This document shows positions 53,015-62,572 of a stretch of 64,000 nucleotides of DNA, piece by piece. The position numbers and the translations under genes were made by a program. A model generated the notes under the pieces. The model was not told where the DNA came from, did no database searches, and saw only the letters and a program-made list of their open reading frames with translations. Position 1 is the stretch's first letter. Every line of letters begins with the position of its first letter. Source of the DNA: an uncultured Flavobacteriales bacterium (GTDB lineage: Bacteria > Bacteroidota > Bacteroidia > Flavobacteriales_E > Vicingaceae). The stretch lies in assembly GCA_905479995.1 (NCBI GenBank), contig CAJQON010000040.1:32854-96853 (forward strand), read 5' to 3'.

Positions 53015-53797
53015 TTATTTAAAAGTTGAAACAATGTTCTCAGGAAGGCTATCGAAAAATGTATCTCCTCTTAATCCTAAGCGTAAACATTCTAATGGAA
53101 TAACTTCATTGTGAGCAATGTTTCCGAGGTTAACATTGGCTCCAAATTGTTTTATAAACCATACTTGTTGTGCTTTTTTTGGTGCTTCCCAAAGAATATT
53201 TTCTCCTTTTATATTAGAAACAATTTTATTAACCAAAGCAACATGAGCAGTTCCGTTTGGTCTGTAAATACCTACATTTCCACTTTCTCTAGCTTCAGCT
53301 ATTACTTTCCACGAACCTGCTTCAAGTTCTGTTTTCATCATTGAAATCCATTTAGAAGGGCTAATAAAAATCCCTTCTTCTTTAGATCCAACTTCAGATA
53401 GTACAGTAAAATCTTTTGCTAAACTAGCAATGTACTCACACTTTGTGTCTGAAGGTAATTCTATAGAACCATCTGAAACTTCGCAAGTTTCCATTTTGTA
53501 TTTATCTAAAAGTCTTCGGTAGTCATCAAACATTCCTCTAACAATAAACGCTTCAAATAGCGTACCTCCAAAATAGGTTTTAATCCCAGCCTCTTTGTAT
53601 AGCGCTATTTTTTTATCTAAATCCTTGGTAACATAAGATGTTCCAAAACCAAACTTTACAATATCAGTTAAGTGTGAAGCGGTGTCTATAAAGTTTTCAG
53701 TTTGTCTCCAACTTAACCCTTTATCCATCATCATTGTTAGACCATTTTCTCTTGGTTGTTCATCCCTAGTAGGGATGTGTGGTAATTCAAAATTCAT
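53015..53797 (-). CDS. Phosphosulfolactate synthase (ComA) family protein
   Basis: A 260-residue TIM-barrel protein from the ATG giving MNFELPHIPTRDEQPRENG. Signatures of the ComA family are ENGLTMMMDKGLS (about 17-29), DIVKFGFGTS (about 45-54), FGGTLFE (about 76-82), VEISDGSI-like CEVSDGSIEL (about 105-114) and FTVLSEVG (about 130-137). ComA adds sulfite to phosphoenolpyruvate to give phosphosulfolactate in coenzyme M synthesis; in Bacteroidota there is no coenzyme M, so it may serve sulfolactate or sulfonolipid metabolism. The downstream rhodanese gene agrees loosely with a sulfur theme. It overlaps the TPR gene by 11 bases. Confidence 0.88.
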   Translation of the reverse strand: MNFELPHIPTRDEQPRENGLTMMMDKGLSWRQTENFIDTASHLTDIVKFGFGTSYVTKDLDKKIALYKEAGIKTYFGGTLFEAFIVRGMFDDYRRLLDKYKMETCEVSDGSIELPSDTKCEYIASLAKDFTVLSEVGSKEEGIFISPSKWISMMKTELEAGSWKVIAEARESGNVGIYRPNGTAHVALVNKIVSNIKGENILWEAPKKAQQVWFIKQFGANVNLGNIAHNEVIPLECLRLGLRGDTFFDSLPENIVSTFK

Positions 53798-55214
53798 TGT
53801 TTTTATCAAAATTTTCTATGATGTCTAGTACTCTCGGATAACTAATTAATTCCGGGAAATATTCGATTAAATCTTTTAAATATTCTTTTTTATTGGTCAG
53901 CAATATCACTAAATTTTGTAGTGCTTCATCTTGTTTTCCATTAATCAGCAAATATGACACTAATCGAGCGTATATCAAATAATTTTCGGGTTGTTTTTCC
54001 AAACCTTCATAAAGAATGATAATTGCTTTTTCTATATTCTCATAATCTTTGGTCACTTCAGCAATGTCTATCCAAATGTCTTCGTTTAATGGATCTAGTT
54101 CTTTTACTTTTTGGTAGGAAGAAAGCGCTTCATCTATCATTCCAATTCTAGACAAAATATCGCCATGGATGTACCAAAACTCTGAATTTTCTCTTTCTAG
54201 TTCTATTGCTTTTTTTATATAATAAAGTGCAGATTGAAATTTGCTATCTCCATCACTTATAACAGATAATCCGGCCCATGAATCAGCATGAAACTCATCT
54301 AGGCGAGTAGATTTGTAATAGCTAATAAAGGCTGCTTTGGTGTCCCCTAATTTTTCGTAACACTCGCCAATGTAGTAATAGGTGGTAGAATCTGGTTCTT
54401 CGTAATTAAAGGTTTCCAAATAAGTAGTAATCGCTTTTTCATACTCGTGTAATAGCGCTAATGAATTTCCTTTATTAAAATATGCAGAAGCAAAACTATC
54501 CTTTATAGCTATTGTAAAATCATAAGCATCAATGGCTTTTTCATATAGTTCGGCTCTGTTGTAGGCAATTCCAAGGTTATACCATGCTGCTGAAGAATAT
54601 GGGTGTATATCAACAAATTCTTTAAAAAAGGCAATGCAATTTTCTGAGTCGTTCTTTAAATTATAACAAAACGCTAACTCATAAATTACGGTTTCGTTTT
54701 TAGGGTTTTCTATTAATAATTTCTTTAAAATATCAATTGCCTTATCAAATAAGTTTAAATTCTCATATTCAAAAGCAATGTTAATTTTAATGTTGGTTTG
54801 TTCACTTATGTCATCGGTAAGTTTAAGTGCTTTATAAAAATTTTCGATAGACTTATTGTGTTGTCTTAACTGGCTATGAATTCCAGCTTTAACTGAAACA
54901 ATTTCTACATTAAAAGGCTCCATTAATTCAATGGAATTTAATATAGCAAGTGCTTTATTAGGTTGATGAATTGCAGCAAGGTAATAGGCTTTTTTGAGTT
55001 TTAAAGCCGAAGAGCTAGGATGTTGATGTAATGATACCTGTATTGCTTGTTTTGCCTTTTCGGTATTGCTTTCTTCTAAATAGTAATCAATAACCTTTTC
55101 AAATTCATCTACATCAAAAAAATAACTTTCATCCTTTTCGAGCATTTGCTCAAAACGATTTAAAGAGCTAGTATGATCTTCATTTTCGTTGTATGATTCA
55201 AAGTTTTCTTCCAT
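53787..55214 (-). CDS. Tetratricopeptide repeat protein
   Basis: A 475-residue protein with no signal peptide, made largely of TPR motifs from about residue 55 to 450 (for example ESIENFYKALKLTDDI, AAWYNLGIAYNRAELYEKAI and DSWAGLSVISDGDSKFQSALYYIKKAI). The acidic N terminus may be a docking segment. TPR proteins are protein-protein scaffolds; the partner cannot be read. It is the first gene of a minus-strand operon that continues with the ComA-like, rhodanese and DUF368 genes, and it is divergent from glmM. Confidence 0.9.
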   Translation of the reverse strand: MEENFESYNENEDHTSSLNRFEQMLEKDESYFFDVDEFEKVIDYYLEESNTEKAKQAIQVSLHQHPSSSALKLKKAYYLAAIHQPNKALAILNSIELMEPFNVEIVSVKAGIHSQLRQHNKSIENFYKALKLTDDISEQTNIKINIAFEYENLNLFDKAIDILKKLLIENPKNETVIYELAFCYNLKNDSENCIAFFKEFVDIHPYSSAAWYNLGIAYNRAELYEKAIDAYDFTIAIKDSFASAYFNKGNSLALLHEYEKAITTYLETFNYEEPDSTTYYYIGECYEKLGDTKAAFISYYKSTRLDEFHADSWAGLSVISDGDSKFQSALYYIKKAIELERENSEFWYIHGDILSRIGMIDEALSSYQKVKELDPLNEDIWIDIAEVTKDYENIEKAIIILYEGLEKQPENYLIYARLVSYLLINGKQDEALQNLVILLTNKKEYLKDLIEYFPELISYPRVLDIIENFDKNNEF

Positions 55215-55302
55215 TTCCCTTATTGTAAAGATTATATTTTTAGTTGGTTTGAGCGCATTTTTTGGACTTTGTTATTAACAAAATTTAGACTAATAATTAA
55301 CT

Positions 55303-55334
55303 GTTGCTAATTGCTTTTATTAAAGTTAAATTTG
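55303..55334 (+). promoter_or_regulatory. Bacteroidota-type promoter for glmM
   Basis: GTTG, 20 bases, TAAATTTG (55327-55334). The -7 box is exact; the -33 box differs by one base. The ATG lies 17 bases downstream. Confidence 0.55.
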
Positions 55335-55351
55335 TGTTCAAATTTTGATAT

Positions 55352-56737
55352 ATGACATTAATAAAATCTATTTCAGGAATACGTGGAACTATAGGTGGAT
55401 TGCCAAATGAAGGGCTAACTCCAGTTGATATTGTAAGATTTACTTCGGCCTATGGCACGTGGTTAAAATCGAGAAGTAATGAAAAATTAAAAGTAATAAT
55501 AGGCAGAGATGCTAGGCTTTCCGGAACAATGGTGACCAATATTGTTAGCGGAACGCTACAAGGTTTAGGAATTGATGTTGTTGATTTGGGTTTAAGTACA
55601 ACACCAACTGTTGAAGTTGCTGTTCCCATAGAGAATGCTCACGGAGGAATAATTTTAACTGCAAGTCATAATCCAAAACAATGGAATGCATTAAAGCTAT
55701 TAAATGAAAAAGGTGAATTTATATCAGCTCAAGATGGTGCTGATTTATTAGCAATTGCAGAAAAAAATGCATTTGACTATGCTGAAGTGGATGATTTGGG
55801 GACTTACCAAATTGACGATTCTTATTTGCAAAAACACATTCAATCTATTCTTGATTTAGAATTAGTAGATGTTGAAGCCATAAAAAGTAAAAACTTTAAA
55901 GTTGCTATTGATTGTGTGAACTCAACTGGTGGAATATTTTTACCGGCTTTACTAAAAGCGCTTGGAGTAAATAATATTGTGGAATTATATTGCGAACCGA
56001 ATGGTGAATTTCCACATAATCCTGAGCCTTTACCAGAAAACCTAACTGAAATAGCCAAACAAGTTGTAGCGCAAAAAGCCGATGTAGGTTTTGTGGTAGA
56101 TCCCGATGTAGATAGGTTGTGTATGGTGAGTGAAAATGGAGAAATGTTTGGTGAAGAATATACCTTAGTGGCTATTGCTGATTATATCTTAAAACATACT
56201 TCAGGTAATACAGTTTCTAATTTATCTTCTACTAGAGCATTGAGAGATGTTACAGAAAAACATGGAGGAAAATATTTTGCAGCTGCTGTTGGCGAGGTTA
56301 ATGTAGTGAACAAAATGAAAGAAAATAACGCCATTATTGGTGGTGAAGGGAATGGAGGCGTAATTTATCCAGCATCGCATTACGGCAGAGATGCATTAGT
56401 TGGTATTGCATTATTTTTATCACATTTAGCAAAATCAGAAATTAATTCTTGTTCTGAATTAAGGGCTAGCTATCCGAATTATTTTATTTCTAAGAACAAA
56501 ATTGAACTGACACCTCAAATTGATGTTGATGCAATTTTAGTTGCTGTTGCAGAAAAATATAAGAACGAAGAAGTGAATACAATAGATGGTGTGAAGATTG
56601 ATTTTGCTGATGGATGGGTACATTTACGTAAATCGAATACCGAACCAATTATTCGAGTATATTCAGAAAATAGCTCGATGGAAGCTGCTAATAAATTGGC
56701 GCAACAAATAATAGATGACGTAAAAGGGATGATTTAG
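55352..56737 (+). CDS. glmM: Phosphoglucosamine mutase
   Basis: Cytoplasmic enzyme of 461 residues that interconverts glucosamine-6-phosphate and glucosamine-1-phosphate for UDP-GlcNAc and peptidoglycan synthesis. The phosphoserine loop TASHNP has S105 as the phosphate carrier. Metal loop DPDVDRL is at about 249-255, the sugar-binding GEGNGGVIYP follows near 332, and the phosphate-binding RKSNTEPIIRVYSE is near the C terminus. The substrate loop fits GlmM or the broader phosphohexomutase family; GEGNGG-type loops also occur in bifunctional ManB/Pgm members, so specificity is a family inference. Confidence 0.9.
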   Translation: MTLIKSISGIRGTIGGLPNEGLTPVDIVRFTSAYGTWLKSRSNEKLKVIIGRDARLSGTMVTNIVSGTLQGLGIDVVDLGLSTTPTVEVAVPIENAHGGIILTASHNPKQWNALKLLNEKGEFISAQDGADLLAIAEKNAFDYAEVDDLGTYQIDDSYLQKHIQSILDLELVDVEAIKSKNFKVAIDCVNSTGGIFLPALLKALGVNNIVELYCEPNGEFPHNPEPLPENLTEIAKQVVAQKADVGFVVDPDVDRLCMVSENGEMFGEEYTLVAIADYILKHTSGNTVSNLSSTRALRDVTEKHGGKYFAAAVGEVNVVNKMKENNAIIGGEGNGGVIYPASHYGRDALVGIALFLSHLAKSEINSCSELRASYPNYFISKNKIELTPQIDVDAILVAVAEKYKNEEVNTIDGVKIDFADGWVHLRKSNTEPIIRVYSENSSMEAANKLAQQIIDDVKGMI

Positions 56738-56811
56738 AAATCCACTAATGTTAAACTTAATGACTTTTAAGTTTTGATAAATAGTATTTCTTTGTCAATA
56801 AATAGGGAATA

Positions 56812-57954
56812 ATGAAAGTATACTTAGATAACGCGGCAACTACGCCAATGGATAAAGAGGTGATTGAGGCCATTATACCTGTAATGGAGAATGATTTTGG
56901 AAATCCTTCATCTGTCCATTCTTTTGGGAGAAGCACAAGAGCAATTATTGAAAAATCGAGAAAACAGGTTGCCAAATATATTAATGCTGCACCAAGCGAA
57001 ATTGTTTTTACAGGAGGTGGTACAGAAGCAGACAATATGGTTTTACGTTGTGCTGTTCAAGACTCTGGTGTTACGCACATTATAACTTCGGCAACAGAAC
57101 ATCATGCGGTAATTGATACGGCAGAATTGTTGACAGAATCATGTGCTGAACTAACGTTAAGCTTGGTAAGACACAATAAAAAAGGGTCTGTTGATATTGA
57201 TAGTTTAAAGCAGCTGTTAGAAGCAAATAAAGATAAAAAGACTTTAGTTTCCTTAATGCACGCTAATAATGAAATAGGTAATATTTTACCTTTAAAAGAA
57301 GTCTCTAAACTATGTAAAGAATACAATGCAATCTTTCATTCGGATACCGTTCAAACTATGTGTCATTATGAATTTGATGTACGTGAATTGGAAATTGACT
57401 TTTTGACTTGTTCAGCACATAAGTTTCATGGACCGAAAGGGATAGGGTTTTTATTTGTAAATCAAGACATTCAAATTAAGCCAATTATGACTGGTGGAGG
57501 TCAAGAGCGGAATGTTAGAGCAGGAACTGAAAATATTATTGGAATTGTTGGTTTAACTAAAGCAATGGAAGTTGCTTATAGAGATTTAAAAGAACATCAA
57601 GACCATGTTCAAGGACTTAAAACATACATGATAGAACAATTGGAGGCAAACATTCCTGGAGTTTCTTTTAACGGTAATCCTAAAGGAGATAGTTTGTACA
57701 CTGTTTTGAATGTGCAATTTCCAAACAGTGAAATGGATGAAATGTTGCTGTATAATTTTGACATTGAAGGCATAGCGATTTCTGGGGGTAGCGCATGTTC
57801 ATCAGGAAGTAATACTGGCTCCCATGTGTTAAGAAACATTGGTACTGATATGACCAAACCTTCTATTCGGTTTTCATTTAGTAAAAACAATACCAAAGCT
57901 GAAATTGATTACACCATTAATGTAATTAAGGATTTATTTGCTGTAACTGCTTAG
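56812..57954 (+). CDS. Cysteine desulfurase (NifS/IscS family)
   Basis: PLP enzyme of 380 residues that removes sulfur from cysteine as persulfide for Fe-S clusters, thiamine or tRNA thiolation. It starts with the family MKVYLDNAATTPMD; the Schiff-base Lys is K204 in SAHKFHG and the catalytic Cys is C329 in SGGSACSSGS. The short GSACSSGS loop is of the group I (IscS-like) type. No iscU, iscA or suf genes are adjacent. It starts 74 bases after glmM. Confidence 0.95.
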   Translation: MKVYLDNAATTPMDKEVIEAIIPVMENDFGNPSSVHSFGRSTRAIIEKSRKQVAKYINAAPSEIVFTGGGTEADNMVLRCAVQDSGVTHIITSATEHHAVIDTAELLTESCAELTLSLVRHNKKGSVDIDSLKQLLEANKDKKTLVSLMHANNEIGNILPLKEVSKLCKEYNAIFHSDTVQTMCHYEFDVRELEIDFLTCSAHKFHGPKGIGFLFVNQDIQIKPIMTGGGQERNVRAGTENIIGIVGLTKAMEVAYRDLKEHQDHVQGLKTYMIEQLEANIPGVSFNGNPKGDSLYTVLNVQFPNSEMDEMLLYNFDIEGIAISGGSACSSGSNTGSHVLRNIGTDMTKPSIRFSFSKNNTKAEIDYTINVIKDLFAVTA

Positions 57955-57960
57955 GTTTAA

Positions 57961-58073
57961 GTCATTGCGATTTTTATTTTTGTCATACTGAGCTTGTCGA
58001 AGTATCTATTTTTTAAATGATAAGATTATTTCGCTTAGCCTTCGATAAACTCAAGATGACACTCCTAATGACG
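57961..58073. repeat. Nested palindromic repeat element (HPELVEG family)
   Basis: The inner arms are TGTCATACTGAGC with TTGTCGAAGTAT (57981-58005) and, inverted, AGCCTTCGATAAAC with TCAAGATGACA (58037-58061); they pair imperfectly. Outside them GTCATT (57961-57966) and AATGAC (58067-58072) form a second pair related to the element at 61477. The left inner arm is nearly the same sequence as 338-362 inside bioF. Confidence 0.8.
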
Positions 58074-58086
58074 ATAAAGGACAATT

Positions 58087-58848
58087 ATGAAAATAACTTT
58101 TTTAGGAACAGGAACTTCTCAAGGTGTACCAGTTATTGCTTGCAATTGTGAAGTCTGTCTGTCTAATAATCCTAAAGACAATAGACTCCGAACATCTATA
58201 CTAATTGAAGACAAAGAAAAAGTTATCGTAATTGATACTGGTCCAGATTTTAGGCAACAAATGTTGAGCGCCAATGTACAACAATTGGATGCTGTAGTTT
58301 TTACCCACGAACACAAAGATCATGTTGCAGGATTAGATGATGTTAGAGCATTTAACTTTAAGCAAAAAAATGACATGCCAATCTATGCTACTGCAGAAGT
58401 TCAAAATGCCTTGGTAAGAGAGTTTTATTACGCCTTTGCCGAAAATAAATATCCGGGAGTTCCACAGCTTAAATTGCATACCATTACCGATGTTAATTTT
58501 ATGGTTGGAAAGGTGGAATTGACACCAATAAATGTGTGGCATTACAAAATGCCCGTTAAAGCTTTTCGGGTTGGCAATTTTACTTACATCACCGATGCAA
58601 ATAGAATAGAAGAGGAAGAACTCGAAAAAATTAGAGGGTCGGAAATAATTGTAATCAATGCTTTGCGAAAAACCGATCACATTTCTCACTTTAAATTGTC
58701 TGAGGCAATAGAATTGTTGCAAGAGTTAAAACCTAAAAAAGCCTACCTCACGCACATCAGTCATTTATTGGGAAAGCATGATGAGGTCCAAAAAGAGCTA
58801 CCTGATTTTGTTCAGATAGCTCATGATGGTTTGGAGATAACGCTTTAA
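58087..58848 (+). CDS. MBL-fold metallo-hydrolase (PhnP/YycJ-like)
   Basis: A 253-residue cytoplasmic metal-dependent hydrolase. It begins MKITFLGTGTSQGVPVIACN; the signature TGTSQG with the Cys pair in ACNCEVC resembles PhnP-type phosphodiesterases. Metal ligands lie in FTHEHKDHVAG (H74, H76, D78, H79), in VWHYKMP and in LTHISH near the end, completing the two-metal site. Family members hydrolyse cyclic or phosphodiester nucleotides; the true substrate is not known. It is convergent with clpB (abutting at the stop) and preceded by the palindromic repeat at 57961-58073. Confidence 0.9.
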   Translation: MKITFLGTGTSQGVPVIACNCEVCLSNNPKDNRLRTSILIEDKEKVIVIDTGPDFRQQMLSANVQQLDAVVFTHEHKDHVAGLDDVRAFNFKQKNDMPIYATAEVQNALVREFYYAFAENKYPGVPQLKLHTITDVNFMVGKVELTPINVWHYKMPVKAFRVGNFTYITDANRIEEEELEKIRGSEIIVINALRKTDHISHFKLSEAIELLQELKPKKAYLTHISHLLGKHDEVQKELPDFVQIAHDGLEITL

Positions 58849-61461
58849 TTAGCTTGTCTTCACTTTTTCTTCAGCATTTCTAAACACAAACGCTCCGTCA
58901 AATTGATCCAATAAAATGCTACTGTCAGCTTTTACTTTTCCGGCCAATATTTCTTTACTCAGTTGGTTTAAAATGTTCTTTTGCAGCACTCTTTTTACAG
59001 GTCTGGCGCCATATTGAGGATCGTAACCTAATTCTGCAATGTGAGCAACCGCATCTTCCGTAAACTCCAGCTTAATGTCATTTTTTGTTAGCATTTTCGC
59101 CAATCCAGCCAATTGTATTTTAACAACTTGATGAATGTCGTCTCGAGTTAATGGAGTAAACATAATTGTTTCATCAATCCTGTTCAATAATTCTGGTCGC
59201 ATGGTTTTTTTCAATAATCCAAAAACATCAAGTTTTGTTTTTTCTATAATGTTGTCTCTATTAATTTCTCCTAAGTCTTCAAAATTTTCATGTATAATGT
59301 GAGACCCAATGTTGGAAGTCATAATGATGATGGTGTTTTTAAAATTTACCATTCTACCTTTATTGTCAGTCAACCTTCCATCATCCAATACTTGCAATAA
59401 AATGTTAAACACATCAGGATGTGCTTTTTCAATTTCATCCAGCAAAATTACTGAGTAAGGCTTTCTTCTTACAGCTTCAGTTAATTGTCCGCCTTCATCA
59501 TAACCAATATAGCCCGGAGGAGCACCAAGTAATCTTGAAACAGAGTGTTTCTCTTGGTATTCACTCATGTCTATTCTGGTCATAGAGTCTTCATCGTTAA
59601 ATAAAAACTCACTCAAGGCTTTGGCTAGTTCTGTCTTTCCAACGCCTGTAGTTCCTAAAAAGATGAATGAACCAATTGGTCGTTTTTCATCTTGCAAACC
59701 AGATCTGCTTCTTCTTACGGCATCTGCAACTGCTTCAATTGCTTCTTCTTGTCCAACAACTCTTTTGTGGAGTTCATCTTCCAAACGTAACAATTTTGCA
59801 CGTTCGCTCTCTATCATTTTCGAAACAGGAATGCCCGTCCATTTAGAAATAACATCAGCAATTTCTTCAGTGGTCACTTCCTCTTTAATCATTTTAGAAG
59901 TTGCTTGAATTACCAACAAGTCAGCTTTAAATTCTTCTAGTCGTTCTTCGGCCTCTTTGGTTTTTCCATACCTTATTTCTGCAACCTTACCAAAATCACC
60001 ACTTCGTTCAGCCTGTTCAGCTTCGTATTTTAAGTTTTCTAATTCCTCTTTTGCACGTTGAATTCCTTCAACCACATCTTTTTCAGCTTTCCATTTTGTA
60101 CTTAAGCTATTTCGCTCTTCATTGAGGTTGGCCAGTTCTTCTTTTATTTTATTCAGTTTTTTAGTGTCTTTTTCACGTTTAATGGCTTCTCGTTCTATTT
60201 CAAGCTGCATTATTTTTCGTTCTATCTCATCCAACGCTTCAGGTTTAGAATTGATTTCCATACGTAATTTAGAAGCTGCTTCATCAATTAAATCAATTGC
60301 CTTATCGGGTAAAAAACGATCAGAAATATAACGTTGAGAAAGTTCTACTGATGCAATTATGGCTTCATCTCTAATTTGAACTTTATGGTGATTTTCGTAT
60401 TTTTCTTTAATTCCTCTAAGAATAGAAATGGCATCTTCGGTTGTAGGCTCATCAATTAATACCTTTTGGAAGCGTCTTTCTAAAGCTTTGTCTTTCTCAA
60501 AATATTTTTGATATTCATTTAAGGTAGTTGCTCCAATGGCTTTTAATTCTCCTCTGGCTAAAGCTGGTTTTAAAATGTTGGCGGCATCCATTGCTCCTTC
60601 GCCACCTCCAGCACCAACTAAGGTGTGTATCTCGTCAATAAACAACACAATATCACCTTCGGCACTGGTTACTTCTTTTACCACTGCTTTAAGTCGTTCT
60701 TCAAATTCGCCTTTAAATTTGGCTCCAGCAATAAGTGAACCCATGTCTAAAGAGAAAATTTGCTTGTTTTTTAAATTTTCTGGCACATCACCAGCTATAA
60801 TCCGATGCGCTAAACCTTCGGCAATGGCAGTTTTTCCAACACCAGGTTCTCCAATTAAAATAGGGTTGTTTTTCGTTCTTCTCGATAAAATTTGTAATAC
60901 GCGTCTTATTTCTTCATCTCTTCCAATTACTGGATCTAGTTTGTTTTCTTGTGCCAGTTCATTTAAGTTTTTGGCGTATTTTTTAAGTGCATTGTATTGC
61001 TCTTCTTGACTTTGAGAGGTTACATTTTCTCCTTTTCGCAGTTCTTTAATTGCCGACTTAAGCTCTTTTTCTTTTACTCCAGAGTCTTTTAGCAATTGAG
61101 CTATTGTATCTCCTGCATTCAATAATCCTAGCAATAAATGTTCAATGGTAACGTATTCGTCCTTAAATTCCTTTAAGAGCAAAGTTGCTTTCTGTAAAGC
61201 CTTTTGTCCATTTGGAGAAAGGTGTTGTGCTCCTCCGCTTACTTTAGGGTATCCTTCAACTATTTTATCTAAGGCTAATTTTAAGTTGCTAATGTTTACA
61301 CCCAACTTTTGTAATATAAAAGGTGTTACATTTTCATCAACGGCTAAAATTCCTTTCAGAATATGACCGGTTTCTATACTTTGTTGGCCTAATCCTGTAG
61401 CAATTTGTTGGGCTTGTTGTATCGCTTCTTGCGATTTTATGGTAAAATTATTTAAGTTCAT
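58849..61461 (-). CDS. clpB: ATP-dependent protein disaggregase ClpB
   Basis: An 870-residue AAA+ chaperone that extracts polypeptides from aggregates with DnaK. Domains in order: Clp N domain (about 1-145), AAA-1 with Walker A GEPGVGKT (about 204-211), a long coiled-coil middle domain (about 410-520), AAA-2 with GTTGVGKTE (about 605) and the VSRLLGAPPGYIGYDEGG pore-loop segment, and the C-terminal D2-small domain (GYDPQYGARPVKRV). The middle domain distinguishes ClpB from ClpA and ClpC. No heat-shock promoter or CIRCE element was recognised upstream. Confidence 0.97.
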   Translation of the reverse strand: MNLNNFTIKSQEAIQQAQQIATGLGQQSIETGHILKGILAVDENVTPFILQKLGVNISNLKLALDKIVEGYPKVSGGAQHLSPNGQKALQKATLLLKEFKDEYVTIEHLLLGLLNAGDTIAQLLKDSGVKEKELKSAIKELRKGENVTSQSQEEQYNALKKYAKNLNELAQENKLDPVIGRDEEIRRVLQILSRRTKNNPILIGEPGVGKTAIAEGLAHRIIAGDVPENLKNKQIFSLDMGSLIAGAKFKGEFEERLKAVVKEVTSAEGDIVLFIDEIHTLVGAGGGEGAMDAANILKPALARGELKAIGATTLNEYQKYFEKDKALERRFQKVLIDEPTTEDAISILRGIKEKYENHHKVQIRDEAIIASVELSQRYISDRFLPDKAIDLIDEAASKLRMEINSKPEALDEIERKIMQLEIEREAIKREKDTKKLNKIKEELANLNEERNSLSTKWKAEKDVVEGIQRAKEELENLKYEAEQAERSGDFGKVAEIRYGKTKEAEERLEEFKADLLVIQATSKMIKEEVTTEEIADVISKWTGIPVSKMIESERAKLLRLEDELHKRVVGQEEAIEAVADAVRRSRSGLQDEKRPIGSFIFLGTTGVGKTELAKALSEFLFNDEDSMTRIDMSEYQEKHSVSRLLGAPPGYIGYDEGGQLTEAVRRKPYSVILLDEIEKAHPDVFNILLQVLDDGRLTDNKGRMVNFKNTIIIMTSNIGSHIIHENFEDLGEINRDNIIEKTKLDVFGLLKKTMRPELLNRIDETIMFTPLTRDDIHQVVKIQLAGLAKMLTKNDIKLEFTEDAVAHIAELGYDPQYGARPVKRVLQKNILNQLSKEILAGKVKADSSILLDQFDGAFVFRNAEEKVKTS

Positions 61462-61476
61462 ACTGTTTTATTTTAT

Positions 61477-61555
61477 CGTCATTGCGAAGAGGTATGACAA
61501 GGCAATCTTTTAATGAGATTACTTCTAAATTCGTGCCTCATTTCTCGTAATGACG
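61477..61555. repeat. Inverted-repeat element upstream of clpB
   Basis: CGTCATTGCGA (61477-61487) and TCGTAATGACG (61545-61555) pair at 10 of 11 positions, with 57 bases between. The outer arms at 57961 and 58066 belong to the same family. It is in the 255-base gap before the SPFH gene. Confidence 0.75.
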
Positions 61556-61716
61556 TGTTCGAAAAACAAGTCTCAAATTACATTCCAAACGTTTTTTACC
61601 GAAATATTGGCAGAAAATTGATGTTTTGAGTGCAAAATTGACAGTCTTTTTCAAGTTTCACCTTTTATCGAATAAGAATTGATAATTTAGCAATTCATTA
61701 AAAAAACGAAATTAAA

Positions 61717-62556
61717 ATGGCTGATTATCAACAAATGGACATGCCCGAGTTCCCTAAAAACGGCAAGAAAATTATCTTAACTGTAGTAATAGGACTTGTA
61801 GTGCTTATTTTAATGTTTAAAAGTGTTCAGAAAATTGATGGTGGAGAAGGTGGAGTATTATATAGAGCCAATGGTGGTATTGATGTAGAAAACACATACA
61901 GTGAAGGTTATACTTTAATTGCACCCTGGAATGATTTAATTATATATAATGTAAGACAGCAAGAGGTTTTAGAAGATATGGCTGTATTGTCTTCAAACGG
62001 ATTGGAAATTACCTTAGAAGTTTCGGCTTGGTATCAACCACGATTTAAAGAGTTGGGTAAATTGCACCAAGAAAAAGGGCAAGATTATTTAAATCAAGTA
62101 ATAAAACCAGCTATTAGATCAGCAAGTAGAAGTGTAATTGGACGATATACTCCAGAGGAGATTTACTCTACAAAAAGAGATGCAATTCAATCGGAAATTA
62201 ATGAGGAAACGAAGAAAATCTTAGACAAGCAATTTATTCAATTAAATGAAATTTTGGTAAGAGACATTACGTTGCCTGTTACTATTAAAACAGCAATTGA
62301 AGGGAAACTAAAACAAGAACAAGAATCATTAGAATATGAGTTTAAATTGCAAAAGGCTAAAAAAGAAGCGGAAAAAGTAAAAATTGAGGCAGAAGGTAAA
62401 GCTGAAGCGAATAGAATATTAAATGCATCGTTAACGACAAATATTTTGAGGGAAAAAGGTATTGAAGCTACATTAGAATTGGCTAAATCTGGGAACTCTA
62501 AAGTTGTTGTAATAGGTGGTTCTGACGGAATGCCATTGATTCTTGGGAATCAGTAA
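61717..62556 (+). CDS. Prohibitin-like SPFH-domain membrane protein
   Basis: A 279-residue protein with one N-terminal transmembrane helix (about 17-36) and an SPFH/band-7 domain (about 38-200: GGEGGVLYRANGGID, GYTLIAPWNDLIIYNVR, VIKPAIRSASRSVIG). A coiled-coil Ala/Glu/Lys segment follows (about 205-240), with a hydrophobic C-terminal part. Its closest general type is the prohibitin-like group, which forms ring oligomers in the membrane and can regulate proteases such as FtsH. No NfeD partner gene is adjacent. A terminator follows immediately. Confidence 0.9.
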   Translation: MADYQQMDMPEFPKNGKKIILTVVIGLVVLILMFKSVQKIDGGEGGVLYRANGGIDVENTYSEGYTLIAPWNDLIIYNVRQQEVLEDMAVLSSNGLEITLEVSAWYQPRFKELGKLHQEKGQDYLNQVIKPAIRSASRSVIGRYTPEEIYSTKRDAIQSEINEETKKILDKQFIQLNEILVRDITLPVTIKTAIEGKLKQEQESLEYEFKLQKAKKEAEKVKIEAEGKAEANRILNASLTTNILREKGIEATLELAKSGNSKVVVIGGSDGMPLILGNQ

Positions 62557-62572
62557 ATTAATAATTGGTATT

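Noticed and set aside
60536..61009. 157-codon plus-strand ORF within clpB
   Set aside because: Exact antisense shadow of a clearly conserved coding frame; its Ser/Pro/Ala-rich composition comes from the opposite strand.
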